DNA of 56,596 bases, taken from IMG/VR virus record IMGVR_UViG_3300042292_000782, positions 1 to 56,596 of that record; one strand, written 5' to 3'. Position 1 is the first letter of the stretch, and each line of letters starts with the position of its first letter. The notes below the pieces were generated by a model. That model saw nothing but the letters and a program-made list of their open reading frames with translations, had not been told where the DNA came from and did not search any database. The DNA comes from a virus. Both the position numbers and the translations under genes were made by a program. Positions 21,594 to 29,689 of this stretch are shown here, piece after piece.

Positions 21594-23291
21594 TTAAACT
21601 TTTGCTGGCGCTGCCCCAGGAGCTGGCGGTTGAACCGGAGATGTAGGAGATGTTACTGCTGGTGTAGGAGATTCACCTGGGTTTTCAAGCTCTCCAAAAT
21701 CTTCTTCACCGCCCAAACCACCCCCCATGTCACCCAAACCACCACCTCCAAACCCACCTAAACCACCACCTAGTCCACCCATACCACCTTCTTCGGTTGG
21801 TGCACCGTAGATTGCCTGAAGAGTTTTATCTTTGTTATCAATACCTTTTTCTTGTTTTAATAAGTTTTCATTATCGATAAGCTGTTCTTCACTCATTTGT
21901 AGGAAGTTTCTAGCTATCCAGCGTTTGGATAACCATGAAACACCATCTGCAGTACCAATTGTAGATAATAACGCACTATCTAAATCAGCTTGTTTGTATT
22001 TTTCGTAGTTGGATGGTTTTGGTAGTGTTATCTCAAATATTGTATTATCAATTTGAATGTTGCTAGCAAATAAGAATAGTTTAAATTCACGATCTAATAC
22101 TCCTGAAACGTATACCTGCAACCGTTCTACAAATTTAGCAAATTGCTGCTCTTCAATATAAGCTGCGCCTAATTTACCGTCGTTGAATACAGCACCTGAA
22201 TCTTCTCTATGTCTACCCATCCATCCTTTCGGTATACGTAAACCACATAATACTTTATCACTGAAGTAATCCAGATCGGAATTTTCTCCCAACTGCTGAC
22301 CTCCCTGTAATACTTCAACCTTTGATCCAACTCCATCAGATCTTTGTGCGAGAAATATGTCCTCTAACATTGACTGAGGATTGTAAATAGAATCAACAGA
22401 ATTTTGACCATTCATATTATTAGAAGGTATTTTTTTCTGTCTAATCTCATTTTTAATTGTTTCTAAGTACGTTTTTACACGATGAGGGGGCATTTTACCA
22501 ACATCAATATAAAATACTCTACGCTCTGGTGCACGTTGTATACGGTAAATAATAATAGCGTCTTCTAATAGTTCTTTTTGTTTATGTGTTTTATAAACAG
22601 TACGCAAAACAGATTCACCGAAAGGTGCAGCATCTGACATATCATCATTTACAGAAAAAACAACCATATCGTCGACAGATACATTTTCGTAATACCCGGT
22701 ATCTGATACCGATCTAAACATATTCCCACCGCTACCGCTACTGTGCGCCTCTTTAGTACCAGATCGAACACGATACCCTAACACATTTGTAACATCTCTC
22801 GAATCAACAATAGCTCCAACGACCGACCCAGCAGGGATCCATTCCCATTTTTTATAGTTAGATGATTTTCTAAAAAAGCAATCACCGTATTTTACCATAT
22901 TACGTGATAGTTTAAACAACCGATTAGCATCAAATCCATGGATTTTACACCAATGGTGACATGCTGTACGTAAAGTCAATACAATTGTATCTTCTGTATT
23001 AGCGTGTTTTTCATCTAATATTTTTAATTCAATTGGTAAACTTGTTTTTGTATTTCTACCTGTCATTTCTTCAGCGATAATATCTAATGCTCGTGATACT
23101 TCAACGTCATTATCCATTATATCGTATTCATTGTATCTTGTTAATCGGGTACCACTACCTTGAATTAATTTTTGATACCATGTATAGTTACTGGTAGCTG
23201 CATATCCAGTATCCATTATTTGATTGTCTTGTACAACCGAGGTCGGTGTGGACGGTGAGACAATCTGGAAAAAATCCGTCATCTTACCCAT
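21594..23291 (-). CDS. 20: Portal vertex protein, T4 gp20-like
   Basis: 565 residues from the ATG at 23291 (AGGTG just upstream). A GTG three codons earlier is possible. Portal hallmarks of gp20: 'RLTRYNEYDIMDNDVEVSRALDIIAEE', 'KYGDCFFRK', 'ILEDAIIIYRIQRAPERRVFYIDVG' (near match; reads LLEDAI), 'EILQGGQQLGE'-type 'VEVLQGGQQLGENSDLDYF' and 'LRIPKGWMG'. It forms the dodecameric head gate for DNA packaging and joins head to tail. The last 75 residues are unusual: a Gly/Leu/Met repeat around residues 500-525, an acidic patch and a Pro/Ala/Thr tail. Confidence 0.95.
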   Translation of the reverse strand: MGKMTDFFQIVSPSTPTSVVQDNQIMDTGYAATSNYTWYQKLIQGSGTRLTRYNEYDIMDNDVEVSRALDIIAEEMTGRNTKTSLPIELKILDEKHANTEDTIVLTLRTACHHWCKIHGFDANRLFKLSRNMVKYGDCFFRKSSNYKKWEWIPAGSVVGAIVDSRDVTNVLGYRVRSGTKEAHSSGSGGNMFRSVSDTGYYENVSVDDMVVFSVNDDMSDAAPFGESVLRTVYKTHKQKELLEDAIIIYRIQRAPERRVFYIDVGKMPPHRVKTYLETIKNEIRQKKIPSNNMNGQNSVDSIYNPQSMLEDIFLAQRSDGVGSKVEVLQGGQQLGENSDLDYFSDKVLCGLRIPKGWMGRHREDSGAVFNDGKLGAAYIEEQQFAKFVERLQVYVSGVLDREFKLFLFASNIQIDNTIFEITLPKPSNYEKYKQADLDSALLSTIGTADGVSWLSKRWIARNFLQMSEEQLIDNENLLKQEKGIDNKDKTLQAIYGAPTEEGGMGGLGGGLGGFGGGGLGDMGGGLGGEEDFGELENPGESPTPAVTSPTSPVQPPAPGAAPAKV

Positions 23292-23331
23292 AATTAACAC
23301 CTATATGTTTGTTTTGTAACATTATTGATAC

Positions 23332-24335
23332 CTAATAAATTGCATACATTGGTTTCTTAAGCTCGTGTTCTAAACGATCGTTAATAAATTCTTTTATTGC
23401 AGTACGTTCTGGAACCGATAAATGAAGCATATCATTATATTGTATGCTCCCTCGCATATAATACGTCAACTCTACCACTTCTTCTATTAATCTACTAGAT
23501 TCTTTTGCTATTTGGTTTAGATGTTGAGATATGCGTTGCTTGTTGTTATATCTTAAAAGTCCAAAAAAAAAGTTAGCGGATTGATGGGAACATCAATCGT
23601 AATATCAGATCCACAGTCTTCACACTTGATTGTATATGAGTTTTCTGATCCCCATTGTGTATGCAATGACGATTTATCAGTAATCATAGAATACCAGCTT
23701 GAAGGTATTGTACGCAACCACTCTAAGATATGTTCTTTTTCAGTTACACCGTCAACAGATTTAATTAAGTGTGATGTAGAATCTAATAATTTATTTTGCA
23801 TCTCTAATTGCGATAAAGTATCATGGTCTCTTGCATCGGACATGATAGTTAAAATATCTTTATATTTCAATGGTTGCAATTGAACATGTTGACCGTTTGG
23901 TAAACTTGTTGAATACTCTTCATCGATTAAACTAGAATCAAGATATTTTGTTGCATTAATCAGATTAGCTAATATGATGTTGTATTTGTGTGTTTTAGCT
24001 TCTTCACAATCATGTTTATAATTAATAGTCATTGACGATCCATACGTTACTTTACGTAGAACCATGAATAACATATCAACGTCTTTACCCAATAATTCAT
24101 CAGGTTTTAAAATCTGAGGTATACATCTAGCGAAAACGTTTGATACTGATCGACCGTTAATGATCTCGCCTACATTTCTCATGCATATTTCGTCGTATGC
24201 ACTCATCGGGTATACAGAGATCTCTGCGTTAATAACAGTTGGGTCTAATACACCTTCCTCATAAAACCCACCACCTGAAGGTAGTCTAACAATTTCACCG
24301 GGTATTTTTAAATTTTCTGTTAATGGATTGGTCAT
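23332..24335 (-). CDS. Predicted -1 frameshift product: gp26-gp51-like tail/baseplate chaperone
   Basis: The zero-frame gene stops at 23553, but the minus-strand run of nine T residues (23571-23563) contains the slippery heptamer T TTT TTT. A -1 shift there continues for 77 codons to a TAG at 23332, giving about 334 residues. The added part reads 'LLRYNNKQRISQHLNQIAKESS', then 'LIEEVVELTYYMRG', then 'LSVPERTAIKEFINDRLEHE'. It looks like a real coding sequence, has no own start codon, and resembles gp51-type hub-assembly proteins. Tail-assembly chaperones in many phages (lambda G/GT) use the same trick. This is inference from the frame only. Confidence 0.72.
23553..24335 (-). CDS. 26: Baseplate hub/tail chaperone, T4 gp26-like (zero-frame product)
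   Basis: 260 residues. It opens 'MTNPLTENLKIPGEIVRLPSGG' and has 'VYPMSAYDEICMRNVGEIINGRS' and 'RCIPQILKPDELLGKDVDMLFMVLR', the conserved N-terminal core of gp26-like hub proteins of T4-type phages. 'CEDCGSDITIDVP' near the end is a C-x-x-C zinc-knuckle-like turn. It probably acts during baseplate hub or tail-tube assembly. A late motif on the minus strand at 24367-24374 lies 32 nt upstream. The frame ends within a poly-T slippery site that allows an extended product. Confidence 0.85.
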   Translation of the reverse strand: MTNPLTENLKIPGEIVRLPSGGGFYEEGVLDPTVINAEISVYPMSAYDEICMRNVGEIINGRSVSNVFARCIPQILKPDELLGKDVDMLFMVLRKVTYGSSMTINYKHDCEEAKTHKYNIILANLINATKYLDSSLIDEEYSTSLPNGQHVQLQPLKYKDILTIMSDARDHDTLSQLEMQNKLLDSTSHLIKSVDGVTEKEHILEWLRTIPSSWYSMITDKSSLHTQWGSENSYTIKCEDCGSDITIDVPINPLTFFLDF

Positions 24336-24366
24336 TTTTTTTGTATGGCTATAGCTGTAAAATTAC

Positions 24367-24374
24367 TATTTATT
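24367..24374 (-). promoter_or_regulatory. Candidate T4-type late promoter
   Basis: AATAAATA on the minus strand, 32 nt upstream of the start at 24335, the same distance as at 21529. Confidence 0.5.
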
Positions 24375-24419
24375 TACTATCCTTTTAAACAATATGTTTT
24401 TGCGTATAAGATAATAAGT

Positions 24420-24449
24420 TTGATAAATCTAACAATAGAATAATATAAT
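24420..24449 (+). promoter_or_regulatory. Sigma70-like promoter
   Basis: TTGATA (24420-24425), 18-nt spacer, TATAAT (24444-24449), upstream of the plus-strand genes from 24521. Confidence 0.6.
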
Positions 24450-24520
24450 ACCAAAGTGATGTCAAGATTTATAACTCATGTTTGTACATATTAAATACTT
24501 ATTTTGATCTATAGGATTTA

Positions 24521-24727
24521 ATGATGCAGGGATACACACAAACGATTGATAATCTTGTTTATTATGCGATTAACACTTTACGTAGTCAAAACGATGAACA
24601 TTGGCAGTTATTAGATGATATTGTGTGTGAATGCGCTGTTACTTATAATGTACCTCTAGAAGATGTTTATGACGACTATAAGATCAAATTACGAAAACAA
24701 CTATTAACACTAATATATGATGTATAA
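24521..24727 (+). CDS. Hypothetical small protein
   Basis: 68 residues, helical and acidic ('QLLDDIVCECAVTYNVPLEDVYDDY'). Its last 11 nt overlap the next gene's start (24717), so the two are coupled. No family recognised. Confidence 0.5.
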   Translation: MMQGYTQTIDNLVYYAINTLRSQNDEHWQLLDDIVCECAVTYNVPLEDVYDDYKIKLRKQLLTLIYDV

Positions 24728-25409
24728 ACCGTCCAATGCACAAGACCTACTTACTGATGCTGTAAAGTTATTAGTTTTTCTAAAACAACAAAATATAAAA
24801 GTAAAAGATGGGCTTGAAGTTGTAGAATTAATAGATACATTATTGTCCTACTACCCCGATCTAGATATTCATTCAGCAATCGTTGGCGAAAACTTTAAAG
24901 ATTTTATTCAATACATTTACAAATCGTTTTCAACGGACGAATTCAACGAATCAAAATTAGTATTACCTTACTTAAGACATAATATTAGACACGGGGTGTA
25001 CGCATCGTTGATGGGGATGATGGGTGAATTTATCTCGTTAAAAGTAGTACGAGATAATTTTGAAAGTGGTATGATACTTCAAGATAAGAGTAGTCAACGT
25101 ACTGGTAAAGATATTTGGTACAAACAATCACCTACAATGAGTTTTACAGCTGATATTAAAATATCTAACACAGATTGGACTAATGGTAGATGTGTTGTTG
25201 CTCATAAAGACTGGTTCTGTGAGATTAAAAATTCAACCAGATTTCATTTAGTTGATATTGGTAATAGTACCCATATAATAACGAGTAGGTCTATATTAGA
25301 GCTGGAGTATGATAACGCTCGAAAAGAACCGATACTTATTTCTAATCTTAAAAAGCGTAAACCCTTTTTAGAGCATGACATCCAATACATAACGCAATCG
25401 TTCTTATAG
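24717..25409 (+). CDS. Hypothetical protein, possibly PD-(D/E)XK nuclease-like
   Basis: 230 residues. The middle has 'MGEFISLKVVRDNF' (Glu), 'SSQRTGKDIWYKQ' (Asp) and 'FTADIKISNTDW' (D-x-K). This order of Glu, Asp and D-x-K resembles the catalytic set of PD-(D/E)XK nucleases, but the match is by eye and weak. The N-terminal 90 residues are helical. It is the second gene from the promoter at 24420 and is followed 8 nt later by a secreted HNH-like nuclease. Confidence 0.45.
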   Translation: MMYKPSNAQDLLTDAVKLLVFLKQQNIKVKDGLEVVELIDTLLSYYPDLDIHSAIVGENFKDFIQYIYKSFSTDEFNESKLVLPYLRHNIRHGVYASLMGMMGEFISLKVVRDNFESGMILQDKSSQRTGKDIWYKQSPTMSFTADIKISNTDWTNGRCVVAHKDWFCEIKNSTRFHLVDIGNSTHIITSRSILELEYDNARKEPILISNLKKRKPFLEHDIQYITQSFL

Positions 25410-25417
25410 GATTTATA

Positions 25418-25876
25418 ATGAAAAAGATAGTAGCTGCAAGCTTAATGCTATTTTCTGTAAATGCATTTAGCGTGCCAAATATTTTTACACCTGGTGCCAT
25501 CAACCCTGATGTAACTCAAGATAATATCAAAACTACAATTTGTGTTGTTGGGTGGACTAACACTGTTAGACCACCAACTTCATATACAAATAGATTGAAA
25601 ACAAAACAGTTGGCACAATATGGGTATAGTGATAAAAAATTAGCTGATTATGAAGAAGATCATTTAATTCCTCTGAGTAGCGGGGGACACCCATCTAATG
25701 AACAAAATCTATGGCCACAACCATATCGCAGTGGTTTGATTACAGCATATAATAAAGATACATTAGAAAGAAAAATACATAAAGATATATGTAGTGGTAA
25801 GATTTCTCTAAAAGATGCTCAAAGTATTTTTATGGGTGATTGGGTTGGCTATTATTTAAAAAATATTAAAAAATAA
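25418..25876 (+). CDS. Exported HNH-like endonuclease
   Basis: 152 residues. Residues 1-18 'MKKIVAASLMLFSVNAFS' are a classic Sec signal peptide (basic start, hydrophobic core, small residue at the cleavage site). The mature part contains 'YEEDHLIPLSSGGHPSNEQNLWPQP', an HNH/beta-beta-alpha-metal nuclease signature (the D-H pair, then N-L-W-P). It would therefore act in the periplasm or outside. Possible roles are degrading extracellular DNA, blocking superinfecting phage DNA or nutrient scavenging. None is proven. An 'AGGA' site precedes the ATG. Confidence 0.85.
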   Translation: MKKIVAASLMLFSVNAFSVPNIFTPGAINPDVTQDNIKTTICVVGWTNTVRPPTSYTNRLKTKQLAQYGYSDKKLADYEEDHLIPLSSGGHPSNEQNLWPQPYRSGLITAYNKDTLERKIHKDICSGKISLKDAQSIFMGDWVGYYLKNIKK

Positions 25877-25885
25877 GGGTATTAT

Positions 25886-26563
25886 ATGAGCAACAACGTA
25901 TCAAAGTTACAATTAATTAAAACCATGTTTACAATGCAAGATGATTTTAATAAACAAGTTCATCCGCAATGGAAAGAACAAAATTTTGCATGGCATGAAG
26001 CTATCTTAGTCGAAAGTGCTGAATTACTTGACCATCTTGGATATAAATGGTGGAAATATCAAGAACCAAATGTCGATCAAGTTATTATGGAAATGGTAGA
26101 TATTTGGCATTTTGCAATGAGTTTTATTATCAGTCAATCACCCAATGTTGTCGATTTTGAAGATCTAATTGATGTAATTGATGGTGTAGAAGAGAATTAC
26201 AAGGTTTTAGATGCTGCTGAAATACGTAGTGATATTTGTGAAATCGTAAACAATATTACATTTGAAGATCCGTATGAACAGTATTTTTGTGTTGAATCGT
26301 TTTTTGCGATTTGGTACGGGTTAGGTAAAAATTTTAACGATCTATATAAAATGTATATTGGTAAAAATGCATTGAATATCTTCCGTCAAAATAACGGCTA
26401 TAAAGATGGTTCGTATGTTAAGATCTGGAATGGTAGAGAAGATAATGTGTTTTTAACTGATTATCTTGAACGCGCTGATATTAATGAACAATTAATGTTA
26501 AACGTATTAGAACATTTGCAAGATCTATATATTCACCGCGATGAACTCTTTATTCCAAATTAA
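25886..26563 (+). CDS. Dimeric all-alpha dUTPase-like pyrophosphohydrolase
   Basis: 225 residues. 'EAILVESAELLDHLGYKWWK' has the first metal-binding helix (E-x-x-E), and 'QVIMEMVDIWHFAMSF' has the second (E-x-x-D). This matches the dimeric dUTPase/MazG-like fold seen in many phages. It would hydrolyse dUTP to dUMP, keeping uracil out of DNA and feeding ThyA. The C-terminal part 'FVESFFAIWYGLGKNFNDLYKMYIGKNALNIFRQNNGY' (reads VESFFAIWYG in place) fits the family's second half. It is convergent with the HNH gene at 26550-26870. Confidence 0.85.
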   Translation: MSNNVSKLQLIKTMFTMQDDFNKQVHPQWKEQNFAWHEAILVESAELLDHLGYKWWKYQEPNVDQVIMEMVDIWHFAMSFIISQSPNVVDFEDLIDVIDGVEENYKVLDAAEIRSDICEIVNNITFEDPYEQYFCVESFFAIWYGLGKNFNDLYKMYIGKNALNIFRQNNGYKDGSYVKIWNGREDNVFLTDYLERADINEQLMLNVLEHLQDLYIHRDELFIPN

Positions 26564-26870
26564 TATAATCAGATAAGTTGTTAATTTCTGATTGTGATGC
26601 ATCACTCTTCAATCGGTTTGCACGAAAACTGATAACTTTAATGTTATCAATAGTGTAACCGATTGAAGAATCAACTCTATCTATTGAATAGCTATTATCT
26701 TGTGGTCCACCTCTATTAAATTTGAGAGGTATACCAAGTACAGGACAAGAAATGGGGAACGATAGATCGTACAAATCTACTAAACTTAATGTAAATTCAA
26801 TATTGCGTTTTGCTGCAGAATTTTTTATTCTGTTATATAACGTTTTAATTTCAGGGTCGCGTTTAACCAA
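26550..26870 (-). CDS. Phage HNH-type endonuclease (free-standing homing-like)
   Basis: 106 residues. 'LYDLSFPISCPVLGIPL', 'YSIDRVDSSIGYTIDNIKVIS' and 'RANRLKSDAS' are the hallmarks of the short phage HNH endonucleases (H-N-x-N-x-K style with 'SIDRID...GY...DN'). The zinc-cysteine set is reduced to one Cys. Such genes usually move as selfish elements between phages, and this one is on the opposite strand to both neighbours, as expected of an insertion. It overlaps the 3' end of the dUTPase gene by 14 nt. Confidence 0.8.
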   Translation of the reverse strand: MVKRDPEIKTLYNRIKNSAAKRNIEFTLSLVDLYDLSFPISCPVLGIPLKFNRGGPQDNSYSIDRVDSSIGYTIDNIKVISFRANRLKSDASQSEINNLSDYINLE

Positions 26871-27048
26871 GCAGTAATTCTCTATTATCGTCAGACGTAA
26901 CGACTACTACAGTAGCGCTTTCGTAAAGATCAGGGTAACTTTGTCTTAATGTAGATAGCTGATAATTAGCTTCTTCAGGTGATGTAAATTTTTGTTGTAT
27001 GGAACCGTTAACTTTAATTCCGTATTGTTGATTTATTTGTAAGTTCAC
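26863..27048 (-). CDS. Hypothetical small protein
   Basis: 61 residues from a GTG at 27048, which has GAGG 8 nt upstream. The frame is open back to an ATG at 27114. The sequence 'QINQQYGIKVNGSIQQKF' and 'EEANYQLSTLRQSYPDLY' suggests a small alpha/beta protein. It overlaps the HNH gene by 8 nt. No family recognised. Confidence 0.5.
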   Translation of the reverse strand: MNLQINQQYGIKVNGSIQQKFTSPEEANYQLSTLRQSYPDLYESATVVVVTSDDNRELLLG

Positions 27049-27116
27049 AGATAAAACCTCATGATGATTGATAATAAATATATAGTCTGCAAAAATCTTA
27101 GTTTGAGGGTACAATT

Positions 27117-27269
27117 ATGCAATTAACGATAGACCAATACAATGAAATCTACGGAACAGACATTAAAGAATTTACGCAAATCGAATTTACTGACTATATC
27201 GCATTTTTGATGGAGCAAGTAAAACTAAATTCTAGCGACACTGATAATTTTATTAACTTTAAAAATTAG
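27117..27269 (+). CDS. Hypothetical small acidic protein
   Basis: 50 residues, 'MQLTIDQYNEIYGTDIKEF...' through 'FINFKN', with a strong GAGGG site before the ATG. It lies just ahead of the gp32 promoter. No family recognised. Confidence 0.5.
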   Translation: MQLTIDQYNEIYGTDIKEFTQIEFTDYIAFLMEQVKLNSSDTDNFINFKN

Positions 27270-27270
27270 T

Positions 27271-27298
27271 TTGAATAATTTTAAAATAAAGATATAAT
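27271..27298 (+). promoter_or_regulatory. Sigma70-like promoter for the ssDNA-binding protein gene
   Basis: TTGAAT (27271-27276), 16-nt spacer, TATAAT (27293-27298). The start would lie about 100 nt before the coding region, giving a structured leader. Confidence 0.65.
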
Positions 27299-27332
27299 TA
27301 TAACGCTATCATAGTAATATGGTAGTAATTTT

Positions 27333-27370
27333 AGGTGTATCGGTTCACCTTTAGAGATAAACCTCAAACC
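27333..27370 (+). promoter_or_regulatory. Candidate structured leader (possible autoregulatory element) of gp32
   Basis: Hairpin AGGTG-TATCGGTT-CACCT (27333-27350). The loop GGTT can pair with AACC at 27360-27363 or 27367-27370, giving an H-type pseudoknot. T4 gene 32 mRNA is autoregulated through a leader pseudoknot. The resemblance here is structural only. Confidence 0.35.
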
Positions 27371-27407
27371 TAGTTTTAATACTAATCGTAATTATAGGTA
27401 TACTAAT

Positions 27408-28340
27408 ATGGCAACAAATAGAACTTTTGATATGAATGCGCTAAGAGCTCGCTTCAAATCTAACGCACGCACCACAACACGCAGCAACTCTCCTTCTGAT
27501 TCCAGATATTATCCATTCTTTTTAGCTGAAGTAGGTACTGAATCAATTGTTAGGTTCCTTCCAGATAAAAACGAAGACAATCAATGGTTTTTTCTTGAAC
27601 GTGATCTTCATCAAATTCCAGTAAACGGTGAAATTAAAAAAGTACCATGTCTTAAAATGTATGGTCATTCATCGTGTCCGATATGTGAATCTAGTAGATT
27701 ACACTATAAGAAAGAGGGTAAGCAATCTGCAACAGGTAAACAACTTTACCGTAAGCGTGATTGGTTAGCTCAAGTTTATGTTAAAAAAGATGCACTCCCG
27801 ATGAATGCTGAAGCTAATGAAAATTTCGAAGGTAAAGTAAAAGCTGTGGTTGTAACATCACAGGTTTATGAAGCTATCGATATTTCATTAGAAGATGTTG
27901 ATGAGCCACCACATTTGTATAAAGGTGGTTGTGATTTCATTATTCGTCCAACACAAGACGGTAATTATAGAAGTTACGTGAGAAGCCGCTTTGCAAAAGC
28001 TCCGTCTGATTTAGACGATGATATTATCGATTATATCGAAGAAAATATTGTCGACTTAAAAACATTGTTACCAGCTGAACCTAACATTGACGAAATAAAC
28101 GGTTATCTAACTTCATTTTTAAGTGGATCTGAATATGCTCCCGCGAATGAAAATCATGAGACTCACGAATCCGTATCGTCGACATCTGATTTATTACAAG
28201 CTACGGCTACTGTTTCAAAACCTGTTGCGCAACCTGCACCTGCTGCAGCTGTATCAATATCTAGCAACGATGAAGACGAAGAAGCAGAAGCGGTGTTAGA
28301 ACGCATGCGTCAAGCAAGACGTGCTCGTTCAGCCGGTTAA
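27408..28340 (+). CDS. 32: Single-stranded DNA-binding protein, T4 gp32-like
   Basis: 310 residues. The N-terminus 'MNALRARFKSNARTTTRSNS' is basic, like the cooperativity domain. The core has 'FFLAEVGTESIVRFLPDKNE', the zinc site 'KMYGHSSCPICESS' (His and two Cys, with a further Cys in 'PCLKM'), then 'LYRKRDWLAQVYVKKD'. The C-terminus is acidic and Ala/Pro-rich ('NDEDEEAEAVLERM'), the usual protein-docking tail. It coats ssDNA in replication, recombination and repair and recruits UvsY and others. It is flanked by a promoter and a strong hairpin, so it is a single-gene transcript. Confidence 0.95.
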   Translation: MATNRTFDMNALRARFKSNARTTTRSNSPSDSRYYPFFLAEVGTESIVRFLPDKNEDNQWFFLERDLHQIPVNGEIKKVPCLKMYGHSSCPICESSRLHYKKEGKQSATGKQLYRKRDWLAQVYVKKDALPMNAEANENFEGKVKAVVVTSQVYEAIDISLEDVDEPPHLYKGGCDFIIRPTQDGNYRSYVRSRFAKAPSDLDDDIIDYIEENIVDLKTLLPAEPNIDEINGYLTSFLSGSEYAPANENHETHESVSSTSDLLQATATVSKPVAQPAPAAAVSISSNDEDEEAEAVLERMRQARRARSAG

Positions 28341-28351
28341 CATTTTTAATT

Positions 28352-28385
28352 TAGTGTGCACTAACATGTTAGTGCACACTATTTT
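28352..28385 (+). terminator. Strong hairpin terminator after gp32
   Basis: TAGTGTGCACTAAC / GTTAGTGCACACTA, a perfect 14-bp inverted repeat with a 2-nt (or CATG) loop, followed by ATTTT. Confidence 0.8.
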
Positions 28386-28395
28386 GGAGGTTATA

Positions 28396-28569
28396 GTGTT
28401 AACAGATTTAAGAAATTTTATTTTATGGGTCGTTTTTATATGTTTAGTAATTGGAATTATTGATACTATTGTGTATAAAAAACCACGAGATAATGAAACA
28501 GAAAATATAATTATTAGACCAAGCTACGACCATAGCTTGTGGATAGTAATAACAGGCAAACAGGAATAG
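28396..28569 (+). CDS. Small single-pass membrane protein
   Basis: 57 residues from a GTG at 28396 preceded by GGAGG at the correct distance. 'FILWVVFICLVIGIIDTIVY' is a clear transmembrane helix, followed by a positively charged turn and a soluble tail. No family recognised. The single-helix size would fit an inner-membrane or lysis-accessory protein, but there is no further evidence. Confidence 0.65.
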   Translation: MLTDLRNFILWVVFICLVIGIIDTIVYKKPRDNETENIIIRPSYDHSLWIVITGKQE

Positions 28570-28571
28570 CT

Positions 28572-28946
28572 ATGAAATTTACAGTATCAGATGTTGTAGA
28601 AATGGGACATAGTAAGTATATTGGTGGATCAGTTAAAATTGATTTAACATTTGAACATGTTGTTGATCCAAAACCTTATTTACAAATTATTGATTCACTA
28701 GATCATTGTTTAATTACAGATAGTACCGAAATGGCTTATTATAGTTTAAGACATTTCTTGATAGATGAATCAAAAAATATTTTTTATGATGTGTGCGGAG
28801 TAATTAAGCACATGCTAAAAGAAAATAACCTTAGTGTGTATGATACACCTTCAGAAATTACTGTAACGTTATGTAAGGGATCGTTAGTCGGTCAAACTAG
28901 CTATACAGGCTACCCTACAGTTATCAGCTACCACATCGAAGGTTAA
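28572..28946 (+). CDS. Hypothetical protein next to QueD-like gene
   Basis: 124 residues from the ATG at 28572 (AGGA upstream). An earlier in-frame ATG lies inside the previous gene. Beta-strand-like 'IGGSVKIDLTFEHVV' and 'SEITVTLCKGSLVGQTSYTG' flank helices. It lies 5 nt before the QueD-like gene. No family recognised. Confidence 0.6.
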   Translation: MKFTVSDVVEMGHSKYIGGSVKIDLTFEHVVDPKPYLQIIDSLDHCLITDSTEMAYYSLRHFLIDESKNIFYDVCGVIKHMLKENNLSVYDTPSEITVTLCKGSLVGQTSYTGYPTVISYHIEG

Positions 28947-28951
28947 AAGTC

Positions 28952-29590
28952 ATGTTAATTAGAAAACAATTTCAGTTCAATAATATGCATATCGTTAGAA
29001 ACTGCTCTAGCGAGCGCTGCAAACGTAGCATACATTCTCATACATATTCCGTTGAAGTGGTATTATCGGGTGATAAACTGGATAATGGTCAAATGTTAAT
29101 GGATTTTGGTCTATTTAAAACTACTATCGGTGAATTTGTTAAGTCGTTTGATAACGCTTATACAATTTGGAATGCTGAACCTGAATCATTTAAAGAAATG
29201 GTATCTAGACATTGTCCACGTGTTATTATTACACCAACCTCACCTAGTGCTGAAGCGTTATCGTTAACATTTTATCATGTCATTGATGCAATTCTTAAAA
29301 ATACTCAGTTTAATAATGGTGAATCATCCTCATCGTTTAAATTGCATTCAGTTCGTGTACATGAAACGACCTCAGGTTGGGCTGAAGCGTCTGATAAAAC
29401 CTGGGGATCGCAGAACGGTCTTTGGGATTATGATGTGTCAGATGTCAAAATTAGTGATGCAATTGTACAATCGTGGAAAGATCCAGAATTTTGGAATAAG
29501 TTATTAAATTCTATACCTTATGTGAACCCTGTTGTAGAACAACAGATTATTGTATTAAATAGTAATGTTTCACAATTAGAGTTAGTTTAA
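28952..29590 (+). CDS. queD: 6-pyruvoyl-tetrahydropterin synthase / QueD-like protein
   Basis: 212 residues. 'QFNNMHIVRN' and 'RSIHSHTYSVEVVLSG' supply the zinc-binding histidines (M-H, then H-S-H) of the T-fold PTPS/QueD family. 'QMLMDFGLFKTTIGEFV' is the conserved M-x-x-D-F segment, 'TSPSAEALS' the N-P-T-A-E-like motif, and 'SVRVHETTSGWAE' the late Glu. QueD makes 6-carboxy-tetrahydropterin on the 7-deazaguanine (preQ0/queuosine) route, used for tRNA or for modified phage DNA. It is longer than typical QueD (about 120 residues), with a C-terminal extension. No other que genes are in the window. Confidence 0.85.
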   Translation: MLIRKQFQFNNMHIVRNCSSERCKRSIHSHTYSVEVVLSGDKLDNGQMLMDFGLFKTTIGEFVKSFDNAYTIWNAEPESFKEMVSRHCPRVIITPTSPSAEALSLTFYHVIDAILKNTQFNNGESSSSFKLHSVRVHETTSGWAEASDKTWGSQNGLWDYDVSDVKISDAIVQSWKDPEFWNKLLNSIPYVNPVVEQQIIVLNSNVSQLELV

Positions 29591-29628
29591 TAGTGTAGTG
29601 TTTAAGATTTGCAATTACTCTCTTGTAT

Positions 29629-29636
29629 AATAAATA
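29629..29636 (+). promoter_or_regulatory. Candidate T4-type late promoter
   Basis: AATAAATA, 54 nt upstream of the gene at 29690. Confidence 0.35.
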
Positions 29637-29689
29637 CAAAGCATGTCAAACGACTTGATGTGTATTCAAAAATATAAGGGAGTAGTAAT

